From the NCBI GenBank assembly GCA_016873225.1, contig VGXS01000007.1:61496-125495 (forward strand): 64,000 bases of DNA, in the 5' to 3' direction. The notes under the pieces are model-generated. The model ran no database searches and was not told the DNA's origin. It saw only the letters and a program-made list of their open reading frames with translations. This stretch comes from Planctomycetota bacterium. Its GTDB lineage: Bacteria > Planctomycetota > Planctomycetia > Gemmatales > Gemmataceae. This document shows, piece after piece, positions 1-8,989 of this stretch. A program made the position numbers and the translations under genes. Position 1 is the stretch's first letter, and each line of letters begins with the position of its first letter.

Positions 1-1
1 G

Positions 2-148
2 GCGGTGGAACGGCTCGTGGGCAAGCGGGTGCCGGTGCTGCCCTACAAGGGAACCGGCCGGCCGCGCGGGCCGGTGGTGGAGACGCGCCGGCCGTTCGAG
101 GAAAGCCGGCTGCCTGGCAAGGGCCGCAGCGCCCGCGCGAGGAGGTAG
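2..148 (+). CDS. C-terminal fragment of a CDS truncated by the window start; possibly a DEAD-box RNA helicase tail
   Basis: Frame 2 reads AVERLVGKRVPVLPYKGTGRPRGPVVETRRPFEESRLPGKGRSARARR then TAG at 146-148; 'ERLVGKRVPVL' followed by a basic tail resembles RhlE-type helicase C-termini. Confidence 0.45.
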   Translation, partial: AVERLVGKRVPVLPYKGTGRPRGPVVETRRPFEESRLPGKGRSARARR

Positions 149-224
149 GGGGGAGTTGGGTTCGTTGGTTGGGTTTTGGTTGGGGTTTGGTTTGTTGATT
201 GCACCCGGGGCCTAACGGCCCTCG

Positions 225-400
225 GCTCAAGATTTAATCAAACGACATGAGCCGCGCGCCGTAAGGCGCCGGGTGAAATGAACAATCCGACACCAAAGGC
301 GCCGGGTGAATTGAACAATCCGTGTCCCAAAACGGGTGCTTTCAACAACCCGTTACCCAAACAACGGATGAAATCAACAACCCGTGTCCCGCGCAATCGT
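225..400. repeat. Degenerate short tandem repeats, about 30-36 bp, roughly four units
   Basis: Successive units ggcgccgggtgaaatgaacaatccgacacc / ggcgccgggtgaattgaacaatccgtgtccc / acgggtgctttcaacaacccgttaccc / acggatgaaatcaacaacccgtgtccc. Confidence 0.75.
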
Positions 401-407
401 GTGGCGA

Positions 408-1100
408 TTACTTCCCCGCGGGGACCATGCGGCACACCGTGTAGGTCTCGGTGACCGGAACCATGCGCGGCACGCGCACCACCACTTCCTTCGTCACCGG
501 CCGGCACACCATCACCACGCACTTCTCCTCGACCATTTCCATCACAGGCCGGCAGGTGGTCACGCGCGCCTTCTCGCACACCGCCTCGCGCTGCATCCGC
601 ACCTTCTGAACCGTCTGCTGCACCTTCTCGCGGTGCGTCTCGTTCACCACCACCGTGTCCGTTTGCATCACCGGGTTGGAAACCCACACGGGCTTCAGCG
701 TCCCCTTGCAGCCCACGGGCTGGCACTCGACATGCCCCATGTCCACGCAGCGGGTGACCGTCTTTTCCACCGGGGTGGAAACCTTCACGCAGCGGGTGAC
801 CGTCTTTTCCTCGATCACCGGCACGCGCACATGACGCACCACATCCACCTCGCGGGTTTCCGGCACCATGCGGCACACCGCGCGGCGCACGAGGCGCTCC
901 TCGGGCACCCGCTCCATCACCGTCACCACGCGCTTCTCCTCCACCATCTGGCACTTCATCACGGTGCGGGTGGCGGTGGTGTACTCGGGCACCATCGCGC
1001 ACGGTTCGGGCGGGCAGGCGGGCTTCTTGTGCCCGGCGGCCAAGGCGGGAAGGGCGAGCGCCGCGGCGGCAACGGCGGCGGCAAGGGTGCGAATCGTCAT
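408..1100 (-). CDS. Secreted Cys/Val-rich repetitive protein resembling planctomycete YTV-type cell-surface proteins
   Basis: Signal peptide MTIRTLAAAVAAAALALPALA; repeated CRMVPE/TxRxV motifs, tandem TPVEKTVTRCV units, C-terminal TETYTVCRMVPAGK. Confidence 0.75.
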   Translation of the reverse strand: MTIRTLAAAVAAAALALPALAAGHKKPACPPEPCAMVPEYTTATRTVMKCQMVEEKRVVTVMERVPEERLVRRAVCRMVPETREVDVVRHVRVPVIEEKTVTRCVKVSTPVEKTVTRCVDMGHVECQPVGCKGTLKPVWVSNPVMQTDTVVVNETHREKVQQTVQKVRMQREAVCEKARVTTCRPVMEMVEEKCVVMVCRPVTKEVVVRVPRMVPVTETYTVCRMVPAGK

Positions 1101-1243
1101 GGGGGGCTCCTCCTGAGTGCCAACAAAAAAGCCAGCCCCGAGATACGGGGCCGGGTTTTCCTGTTAGACAGGATATGCCGATTCGGAGGACGATCAAGGG
1201 GGCAAAGATTGCGCCGGAATGGAGTTCTGGGGAAACTTTGCCG

Positions 1244-1915
1244 TCACTTCTTCGGCTGCGGCGCCGGATTCGCGGGAACCTTGAGCGCCGGCTTGGGAAA
1301 CGGCTGGATCATCCGCCCCCAAACCTCGCCCTTCCGCCGCGCATACAATCCCTCGCCGTTCGTGAAGAACGCGTCCACACCGCCGCCGGGTGGCCCGGCA
1401 ATGACGCCCGACTCGCGCGCCGTGGGGTCGAACGCGTGGATCTCGTTCGGCGAGCAGGCGAAGATGCGTCCGCCGGGATCGAACGAAACGGCGATGACGC
1501 CGCTGGCCTTTTGGCCGGGCTTGAGGCGCATGGTGGCGCAGCGGTCGGCGGCGTCGAGGGTGCCGTCGGCGTTGACGCGGAACAGCCAGAGGTGCTTGCC
1601 GCCGGCGTCACCCACCACCAGGGTGCCCTTGTCGGGGCTGAGGCCCAGGCACGACGGATCGACCAGGCCGACCACGGTGACGGGCCTGGCGGGGCCCGAG
1701 GCGGGGCGGTATTCGAGCGCTCGCGCGGGCGCCTTGCCGACGATGGCGTAGGTGGCGTTGGCCGGTCCCTTGGCCACGAGGTCGGGCCCCAGCGTGGAAT
1801 CCACCCGGGCCATGGGCGCGGGCTTCCAGCCTTGTCCGTCGATGAGGATGGTGGCCAGGGAGAGGTCCTGCCCGGCGAGGATGGAGGCGCAGGCCAGCGT
1901 GATGATCGGGTTCAT
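1244..1915 (-). CDS. SMP-30/gluconolactonase-like secreted protein, hypothetical
   Basis: ORF MNPIITLACASILAGQDLSLA...; IHAFDPTARESGVIAGPPGGGVDAFFTNGEGLYARRKGEVW resembles gluconolactonase blades. Confidence 0.6.
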   Translation of the reverse strand: MNPIITLACASILAGQDLSLATILIDGQGWKPAPMARVDSTLGPDLVAKGPANATYAIVGKAPARALEYRPASGPARPVTVVGLVDPSCLGLSPDKGTLVVGDAGGKHLWLFRVNADGTLDAADRCATMRLKPGQKASGVIAVSFDPGGRIFACSPNEIHAFDPTARESGVIAGPPGGGVDAFFTNGEGLYARRKGEVWGRMIQPFPKPALKVPANPAPQPKK

Positions 1916-1929
1916 GGTTGGCTCGGGTC

Positions 1930-2805
1930 TCAGGGGGTGATGGTGGTGTCGCGCCAGAGCCAGCGGAGGGAGTCGGGCAGGATGGCGCCGCCATGCTTGC
2001 CGTTGTGGCCGCCCTCGCCGTAGTCGAAGCGGTAGTCGTACTTCATGAACTTGAGCGCGGCGGCCATCTGCTGGTTGGCGAGTGGCCAGTGGCCGTGGAG
2101 GTTGTCGAGGTCGTTGCTGCCTTCCTGGAGGAAGACGCGGATGGGCTTCTTCTCGGTCTTGCGGATGAGTCCGGGGTAGGCGTCGCCGCCGCGGATGTTG
2201 GTGAAGCTGCCAACATGGCTAAGGACCTTGCCGAAGAGGTCGGGTCGTTCCCAGGCGACGGTGAAGGCGCAGATGCCGCCGCTGGAGATGCCGCCGATGC
2301 CGCGCAGGGCGGGGTTCTTGGCCAGGGGCATGGACTTGGAGACCTCGGGGATGATCTCGCTCTCAAGGAAGCGGGCGTACTGGTCGGAGAGGGTGTCGTA
2401 CTCGAAGCTGCGGTTGCTGCGGGCCTTGGCTCCGGGGAGCGTGGCGGGCACGGACCCCGGGTTGAGGAAGATCGCCGCCATGACGGGGACCTCCTTCTTG
2501 TGGATGAGGTTGTCGAGGACGACGGGGACGCGGAAGTCGCCCTTCTCGTTCATGTAGCCGCCGCCGTCCTGGAACACCATGAAGGGGAGAGGCTTGCCGG
2601 GCTCGGCTTGGGCCGGGAGGTAGGTCCAGCCGTCGCGGACGGTGTCGGGGAAAACCTTGGAGGCGTGTGTGAACTTGACGACCTTGCCCTGGGGGACGCC
2701 GGGCTGCCGCTCGGAGTCGGGGCCGTGCTTGTACGGTTCGGCGGCGGTGGCGGCGCCAATGGCCAGGGCTAGCGAGGCGGCGCAAAAGAGTCGGGGGAGG
2801 CGCAT
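1930..2805 (-). CDS. Secreted putative esterase, enterochelin esterase (Fes)-like alpha/beta hydrolase
   Basis: Start moved to [21 protein letters not shown] signal peptide; [31 protein letters not shown] nucleophile elbow; ...GGHNGKHGG. Confidence 0.82.
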   Translation of the reverse strand: MRLPRLFCAASLALAIGAATAAEPYKHGPDSERQPGVPQGKVVKFTHASKVFPDTVRDGWTYLPAQAEPGKPLPFMVFQDGGGYMNEKGDFRVPVVLDNLIHKKEVPVMAAIFLNPGSVPATLPGAKARSNRSFEYDTLSDQYARFLESEIIPEVSKSMPLAKNPALRGIGGISSGGICAFTVAWERPDLFGKVLSHVGSFTNIRGGDAYPGLIRKTEKKPIRVFLQEGSNDLDNLHGHWPLANQQMAAALKFMKYDYRFDYGEGGHNGKHGGAILPDSLRWLWRDTTITP

Positions 2806-2980
2806 GGAGTCTCCGTGGGAAGGGTGGCGGGGGGCGGGAACGGGCACCTAGCGAGTTTACCGGTCGGGCCGGGCGTGTCGAGTGCCCGGGCCGGGGAACC
2901 CCGGAATTGGCGCGCGGCGGGCGCGGCATCCTTGACGAAAGGGCCCGTCAGCCCTTATGTTTAGGCCTGTCGTGAGGCGC

Positions 2981-3056
2981 GGCCCTGTCGTCTAGAGGCC
3001 TAGGACACGGCCCTTTCAAGGCTGTAACACGGGTTCGAATCCCGTCAGGGTCACCA
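2981..3056 (+). tRNA. tRNA-Glu (anticodon TTC), CCA encoded
   Basis: Acceptor stem GGCCCTG/CAGGGTC, anticodon loop CTTTCAA, T-loop GGGTTCGAATCCC, discriminator A then CCA. Confidence 0.95.
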
Positions 3057-3785
3057 CTCCCGCGCTCCCCCGTCCGCCGGCAACGGCATCCAGTCCTTCC
3101 CCCGCTCGCGGTATTCGGCGGGGTGGAAGCTTCCCTTGTAGGCCATCCCCGGGCACCCCTCCACGAGGTAGCCGAGGTAGACATGCGGCAGGCCGCGCCT
3201 GTTGGCCTCGTCGATCATGCGCAGGATGTTCCAGATGCCCGGGGAGCGTCCCAAAAGCGACGAGTCGTAGAAGAAATACACCGCCGAGAGCGCCTCGGGC
3301 AGCACATCGACATAACCGACGGCGGCGAGGGCGCCGTTGAGCCTGTACTCCCACTGCTCGACGCGGAAAGGCTGGTGGATGAAGCTGCGGGTGAAATCGT
3401 CCTCGGCGCCGGGTTCGTGGAGGGGCCATCCCTTGCGGTCGGACTGCGCGGCGTGCCAGGAGTCGTAGAGGTCGAGCACCTCGGGCCGGCAATGGGGATC
3501 GTTGAACTCGGGTTCCATGGCTCCGGCGTTGAGCCGGGCCACGCGCCGCTGCGAGCGGTTGGGGGCGAACCGCGCCGCGTCGACGCGCACGGTGCGGCAG
3601 CGGACGCATCCCTGGCAGGCGGGCTGGAAAAGCACATGGCCGAAGTGCCTCCAGCCCCGCTCCATGAGCGACTGGTACTCCGCGGCGGAAACGGAGGTGG
3701 CGAGGATCACCTCGAGGCTCTGGAGCCTGTCGGGCAAGTAGCCGCAGGGTTGGGGCTCCTGGACTTGGCGCAGGGAGTACTTCAT
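3051..3785 (-). CDS. bpt: Aspartate/glutamate leucyltransferase (bacterial arginyltransferase-like)
   Basis: MKYSLRQVQEPQPCGYLPDRLQSLEVILA...LFQPACQGCVRCRTVRVD...FYDSSLLGRSPGIWNILRMIDEANRRGLPHVYLGYLVEGCPGMAYK. Confidence 0.9.
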   Translation of the reverse strand: MKYSLRQVQEPQPCGYLPDRLQSLEVILATSVSAAEYQSLMERGWRHFGHVLFQPACQGCVRCRTVRVDAARFAPNRSQRRVARLNAGAMEPEFNDPHCRPEVLDLYDSWHAAQSDRKGWPLHEPGAEDDFTRSFIHQPFRVEQWEYRLNGALAAVGYVDVLPEALSAVYFFYDSSLLGRSPGIWNILRMIDEANRRGLPHVYLGYLVEGCPGMAYKGSFHPAEYRERGKDWMPLPADGGAREW

Positions 3786-3812
3786 GGGGCTGTTCCCCGG
3801 CGCCGGTGATCC

Positions 3813-4859
3813 TCAGGTTTGGAGGTTCTCGAGGATCTCGCTCTTTTTCACGAGCCTCTGGCCGCGTGTCTCCTCGATGTGGAGGGCCTTGAGCAGCCGC
3901 TTGCGCAGCTCGCCGCGGGTGGTTTCCATGGCGGCTGCGGTGTCGTTGGGCAGGGGGATGTTGCCGCCGGCGCGCCTGTCGTGCCCGCCGGCGCGGCCCA
4001 TCCGCCCCACCACCTTCTGCAGCAGTTCGCCCGCCCGGGCGTCCGCCGCGGTCGTTCGCATCGACAGGATCAGGTTCCGGCCGTGCACGCCGGCGCACAC
4101 CGCCCAGTCGACCTCCTCGAAGCGGATCAGCGCGTCGACGATCTCGGCGGCGAGCTCGGGCTGGGGCAGGTCGTCCACCCAGGAGATGATGAGCTTGTCG
4201 TAGATGAAGGCGTTCTGCAGCGCCTGCAGCAGGCCGCCGAAGTAGCTTTGGGGCAGCCTCGCGTTGCGGATGCGCGCCAGCATGTCGCGGTCGGCCAGGG
4301 GATAGATGTGGATCAGCGCCGCCTCGTCGGCGGGGCCGGCCTCGCGCGGATAGCCCGCCAGTTCGGTCTCGATGCCGTACATCATGCCCGTGGCGAGCTG
4401 GCCCGAGGGCGCCAGCCCCTGCTCGCGCAGGTAGCTCACCACGATCGAGCAGGTGGCGCCGAGGCTGTCGCGCACATCCACGAACGGGATGCCCGTGATG
4501 TCGCCGCCGGTGTCGTGGTGGTCGACCACCGCGGCGATGGGGGGCGCCCCGGCCAGGTTGTGCCGGCCGGTGTTGGGCTGGCTGTCGACCATGACGACGG
4601 CCTCGCCCTGGGTCCACTCGACCTCCTCGACCGGCACGAGGTCGATGTCCAACAGCTCGACCATGGCGCGGTTTTCCGCGCGCGAGATCGGGCCGTCGCG
4701 CGTGAGACGCGTGGGCACCCCAAGCTTTTCCTCGACGAGGAACGCCAGGCCCATCATGCTGGCGAGGGCGTCGGGGTCGGCGTGGACATGGGTGACGAAG
4801 GTGACGCTGCCGCTGTTCTTGAGCGATGCCAGGAAGCGGTCGGATCGTCGGGCGGCCAT
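3813..4859 (-). CDS. DHH/DHHA1-family phosphoesterase (nanoRNase/pAp phosphatase-like)
   Basis: HVHADPDALASM, VDSQP, VDHHDTGG motifs. Confidence 0.85.
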   Translation of the reverse strand: MAARRSDRFLASLKNSGSVTFVTHVHADPDALASMMGLAFLVEEKLGVPTRLTRDGPISRAENRAMVELLDIDLVPVEEVEWTQGEAVVMVDSQPNTGRHNLAGAPPIAAVVDHHDTGGDITGIPFVDVRDSLGATCSIVVSYLREQGLAPSGQLATGMMYGIETELAGYPREAGPADEAALIHIYPLADRDMLARIRNARLPQSYFGGLLQALQNAFIYDKLIISWVDDLPQPELAAEIVDALIRFEEVDWAVCAGVHGRNLILSMRTTAADARAGELLQKVVGRMGRAGGHDRRAGGNIPLPNDTAAAMETTRGELRKRLLKALHIEETRGQRLVKKSEILENLQT

Positions 4860-4932
4860 CGGCTGCGAAGTCCAGGCCCGGCGCCGGCGCCTGCCGCCAC
4901 CATGGCGGCAGGCCCCTGCCGGGGAACGGGTC

Positions 4933-5346
4933 TCACCCGTCCGCCTCGGCCAGGGAGATCACCCTGCGCCATTGTGATTCGGTCACCGGAACCACGGACA
5001 GCCTCGGCAGGCGCACGAGGTCCCAGCCCGCCAGTTCCGCGTCGGCCTTGATCTCGGCCAATGTCACCGGCCGGCGCAAGGCCTTGCCGGGCTTCACCTC
5101 GACCGTCGCCTCGTCCTCGTCGGTGGATCCGGGGGGAAGCGCGGGGCCGGCGACCACCGTCATCGTCCCCACCACCGCCTTTTCCTTGCCCGTGTGGTAC
5201 AGGAACACGCTGTCACCGGGGGAAACCGACCTCAGGTGCTTGCGCGCCAGGGCGTTTTCCACGCCGTCCCACCAAGTACGGCCGTCGGCGACGAGGCGTT
5301 GCCAGTCGTAGGAGGAGGGTTCTTCTTTGAACAGCCAGTGGCGCAT
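4933..5346 (-). CDS. EVE domain-containing protein
   Basis: MRHWLFKEEPSSYDWQRLVADGRTWWDGVENALARKHLRSVSPGDSVFLYHTGKEKAVVGTMTV, canonical EVE domain start. Confidence 0.9.
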   Translation of the reverse strand: MRHWLFKEEPSSYDWQRLVADGRTWWDGVENALARKHLRSVSPGDSVFLYHTGKEKAVVGTMTVVAGPALPPGSTDEDEATVEVKPGKALRRPVTLAEIKADAELAGWDLVRLPRLSVVPVTESQWRRVISLAEADG

Positions 5347-5481
5347 GCCACTCCGACTCGAAGGCGACCCGGGCGCCAAGGCCCCGGCCATGGACACCAG
5401 CATAATGCCGGGTGGCCCGGGTGGGCAAGGGCATGGGTCGGCCCGGGCGAATGGTTTCGCAAGTGCTTACATTAAAACAGT

Positions 5482-7287
5482 TTAGTGCGAGTCTTCCGCC
5501 CAGGCGCGCAGTTCCCTGAGCTGCGCGGCGGACAGGTCGTGCCCCGCCGCCAGCGCCGCGGCGGCGGTTTCCCTGAGCCTTTTCTGCTCCGCCAGCAGGC
5601 GGCGCAGGTCGGCGATGACCGTGCCCAGCGACTCGAAACCCTCCAGCCGCGCCTGGAACACCAGGTAAGGCCCCGACGCCGTTTGGCCCGCCGGGTCGAG
5701 TTCCGCCAGCGCCTCGGCGCGGCGCGCCGCCGCGTCGAACTGGCCCGACGCCTGGTCGGCGAAGCCGCGGCCGGCAAGCCACCGACCCGTCGCCATCCGC
5801 AGCCGGATCTCCGCCAGGCACGCCTCGGGCCATCGCGGCCTGAGCCGCTGCGCCTCCATCGCGTGCCTCAGCCCCTCCTTGCGCACCTCGTCGAGCCACG
5901 CCGAACGCTGCCAGTCGAGCCCCAGCGAGAACAGCGTTTCGGCGCGGCTGGCGAGCTGGACGCGCCAGAGCGCCCGCTCGGGGTCGAGGCGGGCGGCGCG
6001 GCGAAGCGGGCCGAGGATCTGGGGCCGGCGTTGATCGAGTGTTTTGCCATCGAGGTTGGCGGGCATGTCGGCCCGGCGGCGCGCCTCCGCCGATTCCCGC
6101 CACGCCAGCGCCGCGGGAACAGTGACGCCCGCGCCGCCCAAAAGCAGGCCCGCCGACAGCAGGGCCAGCGCCACCACGCCCGCCAGCGTGCCGGGCACGC
6201 CCGGCAAGCGCCCACCCGAGGGAAGCGCCGCGGCGGCGGCCAAGCCCATGGCCATGGCCCCGGGATGGGCCATCGGGGGCAAGGCCAGCATGGCCGCGCC
6301 CGCGGCGAACAGGGCGCCCCGCCCCGTCCAGGGCCCGGGACAGCCGACCCGCCCCATGGCCAGGGCCAACGCCGCCGCCAGCGAACGCGCCGCGCCCATC
6401 GCCAGCTCGGCAATGCGATAATCCGGATCCGCGGTGACCAGCCGGGCAAACAGGGCGAACGCCAGGCCCGACTGGACCGCCCATGCCAGCCACGGGGGTG
6501 GCGGCACGGCGCCATCAACGGCGGTTTCCGGCGGCTTTCCGGCCTTGCGGCCGCAGGCCAGCCATGCCGCCACGGCCAGCACGACCAGTGCCGCCGCCGG
6601 CCAACCACCAGCCAAAAGGGCTTGGAACCACGCGGGAGCGGGAAGGTCCGCCGGCAGTCCATGGTTGATGAAAAAGTCGCGGTCCTGCCCGGGTCCCAAC
6701 CCCCAGGGGCCGATCGATCCCGCGAGATCCGCTAAGGAGCCCGGGGCCCGGGACGACAGGGCGAACGCCAGCGCCAACCCGGCCAGGCCCAACGGCCAGC
6801 CCAGGCGCCATCCCGCGGCCACGGCAACCGCGCCCAGCAACACCGCGGGCGCCAATCCACCGGCCGAGGGAACCCCCACGCCGCGTGAAACGCCCCATTC
6901 GGCCGCCGCCACAACCCCCTGGGTTAACAGCAGCCGCCACAACCAGACGCGCCCCTCGGCGGATTCGCGGAACCAGCCGAGGGAGACAGGCGCCAGCAGC
7001 AGCGCCGCGAGCGCCAGTCCGGCGGAGAGCCCGGCGAGCCTGTCGCCGGTGAACATGCCACGCGCGGCGCAAGCACCGGCCATGATGAGCAGCGCGACAT
7101 CGAAGATGGTGAGGACGGGGGGCCGGCGGGCCAGCACCGCCTGCAGGCAGGCCAACGCCGCGCCAGCCAGCAGCCAGGCGTGGAACGGGAGGAAGGAAAG
7201 GGAATCGCACAGGCCGATGTCGGCGGCGGCGACGAACGGCAGGCCGGTCAGCCACGCGGCGAGCAGCGGCGCGACGCGTGGCGGCAT
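5482..7287 (-). CDS. Polytopic membrane protein with C-terminal helical region (O-antigen-ligase-like topology), unknown function
   Basis: 601-aa ORF with many hydrophobic helices followed by a soluble Ala-rich helical tail. Confidence 0.65.
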   Translation of the reverse strand: MPPRVAPLLAAWLTGLPFVAAADIGLCDSLSFLPFHAWLLAGAALACLQAVLARRPPVLTIFDVALLIMAGACAARGMFTGDRLAGLSAGLALAALLLAPVSLGWFRESAEGRVWLWRLLLTQGVVAAAEWGVSRGVGVPSAGGLAPAVLLGAVAVAAGWRLGWPLGLAGLALAFALSSRAPGSLADLAGSIGPWGLGPGQDRDFFINHGLPADLPAPAWFQALLAGGWPAAALVVLAVAAWLACGRKAGKPPETAVDGAVPPPPWLAWAVQSGLAFALFARLVTADPDYRIAELAMGAARSLAAALALAMGRVGCPGPWTGRGALFAAGAAMLALPPMAHPGAMAMGLAAAAALPSGGRLPGVPGTLAGVVALALLSAGLLLGGAGVTVPAALAWRESAEARRRADMPANLDGKTLDQRRPQILGPLRRAARLDPERALWRVQLASRAETLFSLGLDWQRSAWLDEVRKEGLRHAMEAQRLRPRWPEACLAEIRLRMATGRWLAGRGFADQASGQFDAAARRAEALAELDPAGQTASGPYLVFQARLEGFESLGTVIADLRRLLAEQKRLRETAAAALAAGHDLSAAQLRELRAWAEDSH

Positions 7288-7303
7288 GGGAGGGTGTCCT
7301 TTC

Positions 7304-7540
7304 TCAGGGGAGCGACGCGCCCACCGCCTCCACGGCCCAGGCCTCGTCGGGGAACTTGCCTTCCCGCAGCTTGCTGTAAAGCAGCTTATCGCCCACCGAC
7401 AGCTCGAAGCATCCGCCGTCGGAGGGAACCAGCTCGAGGGAGCTGACGCGGGCCTTGAACCGGGCCAGGATTTTTCCCGTCAAACTGACGGCCTGGGGTT
7501 CGTAGTTTCACTTGCTGCAGTAGCGCAGGGTCACGCGCAT
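7304..7540 (-). CDS. SelW/Rdx-family selenoprotein (CxxU motif), UGA at 7508-7510 read as selenocysteine
   Basis: Reverse-strand translation MRVTLRYCSKUNYEPQAVSLTGKILARFKARVSSLELVPSDGGCFELSVGDKLLYSKLREGKFPDEAWAVEAVGASLP; RBS GGGAGGATCCTTCC before ATG; YCxxU at the Rdx active-site position; hairpin downstream of the UGA. Confidence 0.87.
7465..7496 (-). promoter_or_regulatory. Candidate bacterial SECIS hairpin
   Basis: mRNA CCAGG-CCGTCA-GTT-TGACGG-GAAAAAT-CCTGG: 6-bp perfect upper stem, apical loop beginning with G, 22 nt between the UGA and the loop. Confidence 0.72.
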
Positions 7541-7603
7541 GGAAGGATCCTCCCACCTGGGTTGACGAGCGCCGGGGCCACCGCGGCGGCCCCGCTTCGG
7601 GAA

Positions 7604-8908
7604 TCAGAGTCCCGTGAGGGCGCCGTCCTTGCAGAACTCGGGGTTGCCGAACGACTTGATGTCGTGCCCGAAGGCGTTGGCCAGCGACACGAGGAAGCGG
7701 TTGTGCGGCACCTTGGGGAACTTGAGGGCCCGGCCGGTCTTGAAGCCCAGGCCGCCGCCGACCGCCACGAAGGGGATGTCGTCGAGGGTGTGGCTGTTGC
7801 CCTTGCCCAGCTCGTTGGTCCAGACGATGGTCGTGTGGTCGAGCATCGAGCCGGTGCCGTTGGGCTCGGGGGTGTCGGCGAGCTTCTTGGCCAGCGCCGC
7901 CATCTGCTGGCAGAACCAGATGTTGATCTTGATGAGCTTGGCGCGGGCCTCGGCGTTGGTGTCGGGCTCGTGGGAAAGCTCGTGGTGGCCCTGATCGACG
8001 CCGAGCCAGCGCATGCGCGCCATGCCCACCGAGTTGGTGAACTGCAGCGTGGCGACGCGGGCGAAGTCGGCCTTGAGGGCGTTGACGAGGAGGTCGGCCT
8101 GCATGGAGGCGAGCTTGGGGATGTTGTCGTTCTCCTCGCGCACGCCGCGGGGCAGCTCGGGGGCGGCGTGGCCGAGGCCCTGGGCCTTGGAGGCGGCGAG
8201 TTCCTTCTCCATGTCGCGGACGAAGCCGGCGTGCTCCTCGAGGAGGCGGCGGTCGTCCTTGCCGAGCTTGCCCTTGAGCTTGGCGAGGTCCTCGCCCACC
8301 TCGTCGAGGACGCTGGCGAGGTTCTCATTGTCCTTGGTGCGGCCGTAGAGCTTGTTGAACATCTGGTACGGATCGTCAATGGGCGCGACGGGGCGGTTGG
8401 GGCCGGAGTAGACCATGCGCGTCCAGGTGTCGGCGCGCTCGGGCACCATGACGCCGAACTCGAGGGAGCCGAAGCGGGTGCGCGTGGCGGGATTCTTCTG
8501 CAGGAACTCCTTGATTTCCTGGTCGATGGAGTGGCCGCGGGCCCATCCGGCGGGGGTATGCGATCCGCCCTGGATGTTTCCGGGAAACAGTTCCACGCCG
8601 GTGAGCAGGCAGCCCATGCCGCGCATGTGGTTGTCGCCGTCGCCGCGCACCTTGTCGCAGACGCCGTGCAGCGTGAGGGTCTTGGCGCGAAACGGTTCGA
8701 GGGGCTGGAGAATTTCCTTGAGGACCAGCTCGCCATCTTTCTCCGGCCAAAAGGCGTTGGGGATCACGCCGTTGGGACTGAACATGACGATCAGCCGCTG
8801 GCGGGGCTTGGAGGCGGCCGGCGCGCATGCCGCGAGGTTTTGCAGGAACGGCAGGCTGGCGGCGGAAAGCCCGGCGGCCCGCATGAAGGTTCGTCGCGTG
8901 TTCAGCAT
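7604..8908 (-). CDS. DUF1552 domain-containing Tat-exported protein
   Basis: [30 protein letters not shown]...[46 protein letters not shown]. Confidence 0.9.
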   Translation of the reverse strand: MLNTRRTFMRAAGLSAASLPFLQNLAACAPAASKPRQRLIVMFSPNGVIPNAFWPEKDGELVLKEILQPLEPFRAKTLTLHGVCDKVRGDGDNHMRGMGCLLTGVELFPGNIQGGSHTPAGWARGHSIDQEIKEFLQKNPATRTRFGSLEFGVMVPERADTWTRMVYSGPNRPVAPIDDPYQMFNKLYGRTKDNENLASVLDEVGEDLAKLKGKLGKDDRRLLEEHAGFVRDMEKELAASKAQGLGHAAPELPRGVREENDNIPKLASMQADLLVNALKADFARVATLQFTNSVGMARMRWLGVDQGHHELSHEPDTNAEARAKLIKINIWFCQQMAALAKKLADTPEPNGTGSMLDHTTIVWTNELGKGNSHTLDDIPFVAVGGGLGFKTGRALKFPKVPHNRFLVSLANAFGHDIKSFGNPEFCKDGALTGL

Positions 8909-8989
8909 GGCGAAAGCTCCCGAGGAGATTACTTGATTATTTCACCCGAAACGCGGCCGTGCCAGACTGATTGATGGACTTATCGGCAT

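Noticed and set aside
3016-4617. 533-aa minus-strand ORF crossing the tRNA
   Set aside because: Out-of-frame shadow of bpt and the DHH phosphoesterase; Arg/Pro/Gly-rich nonsense composition.
6434-8974. Plus-strand ORF of 846 aa opposite the membrane protein, selenoprotein and DUF1552 genes
   Set aside because: Antisense artefact of high GC3; low-complexity Arg/Ala/Gly composition and overlaps well-supported minus-strand genes.
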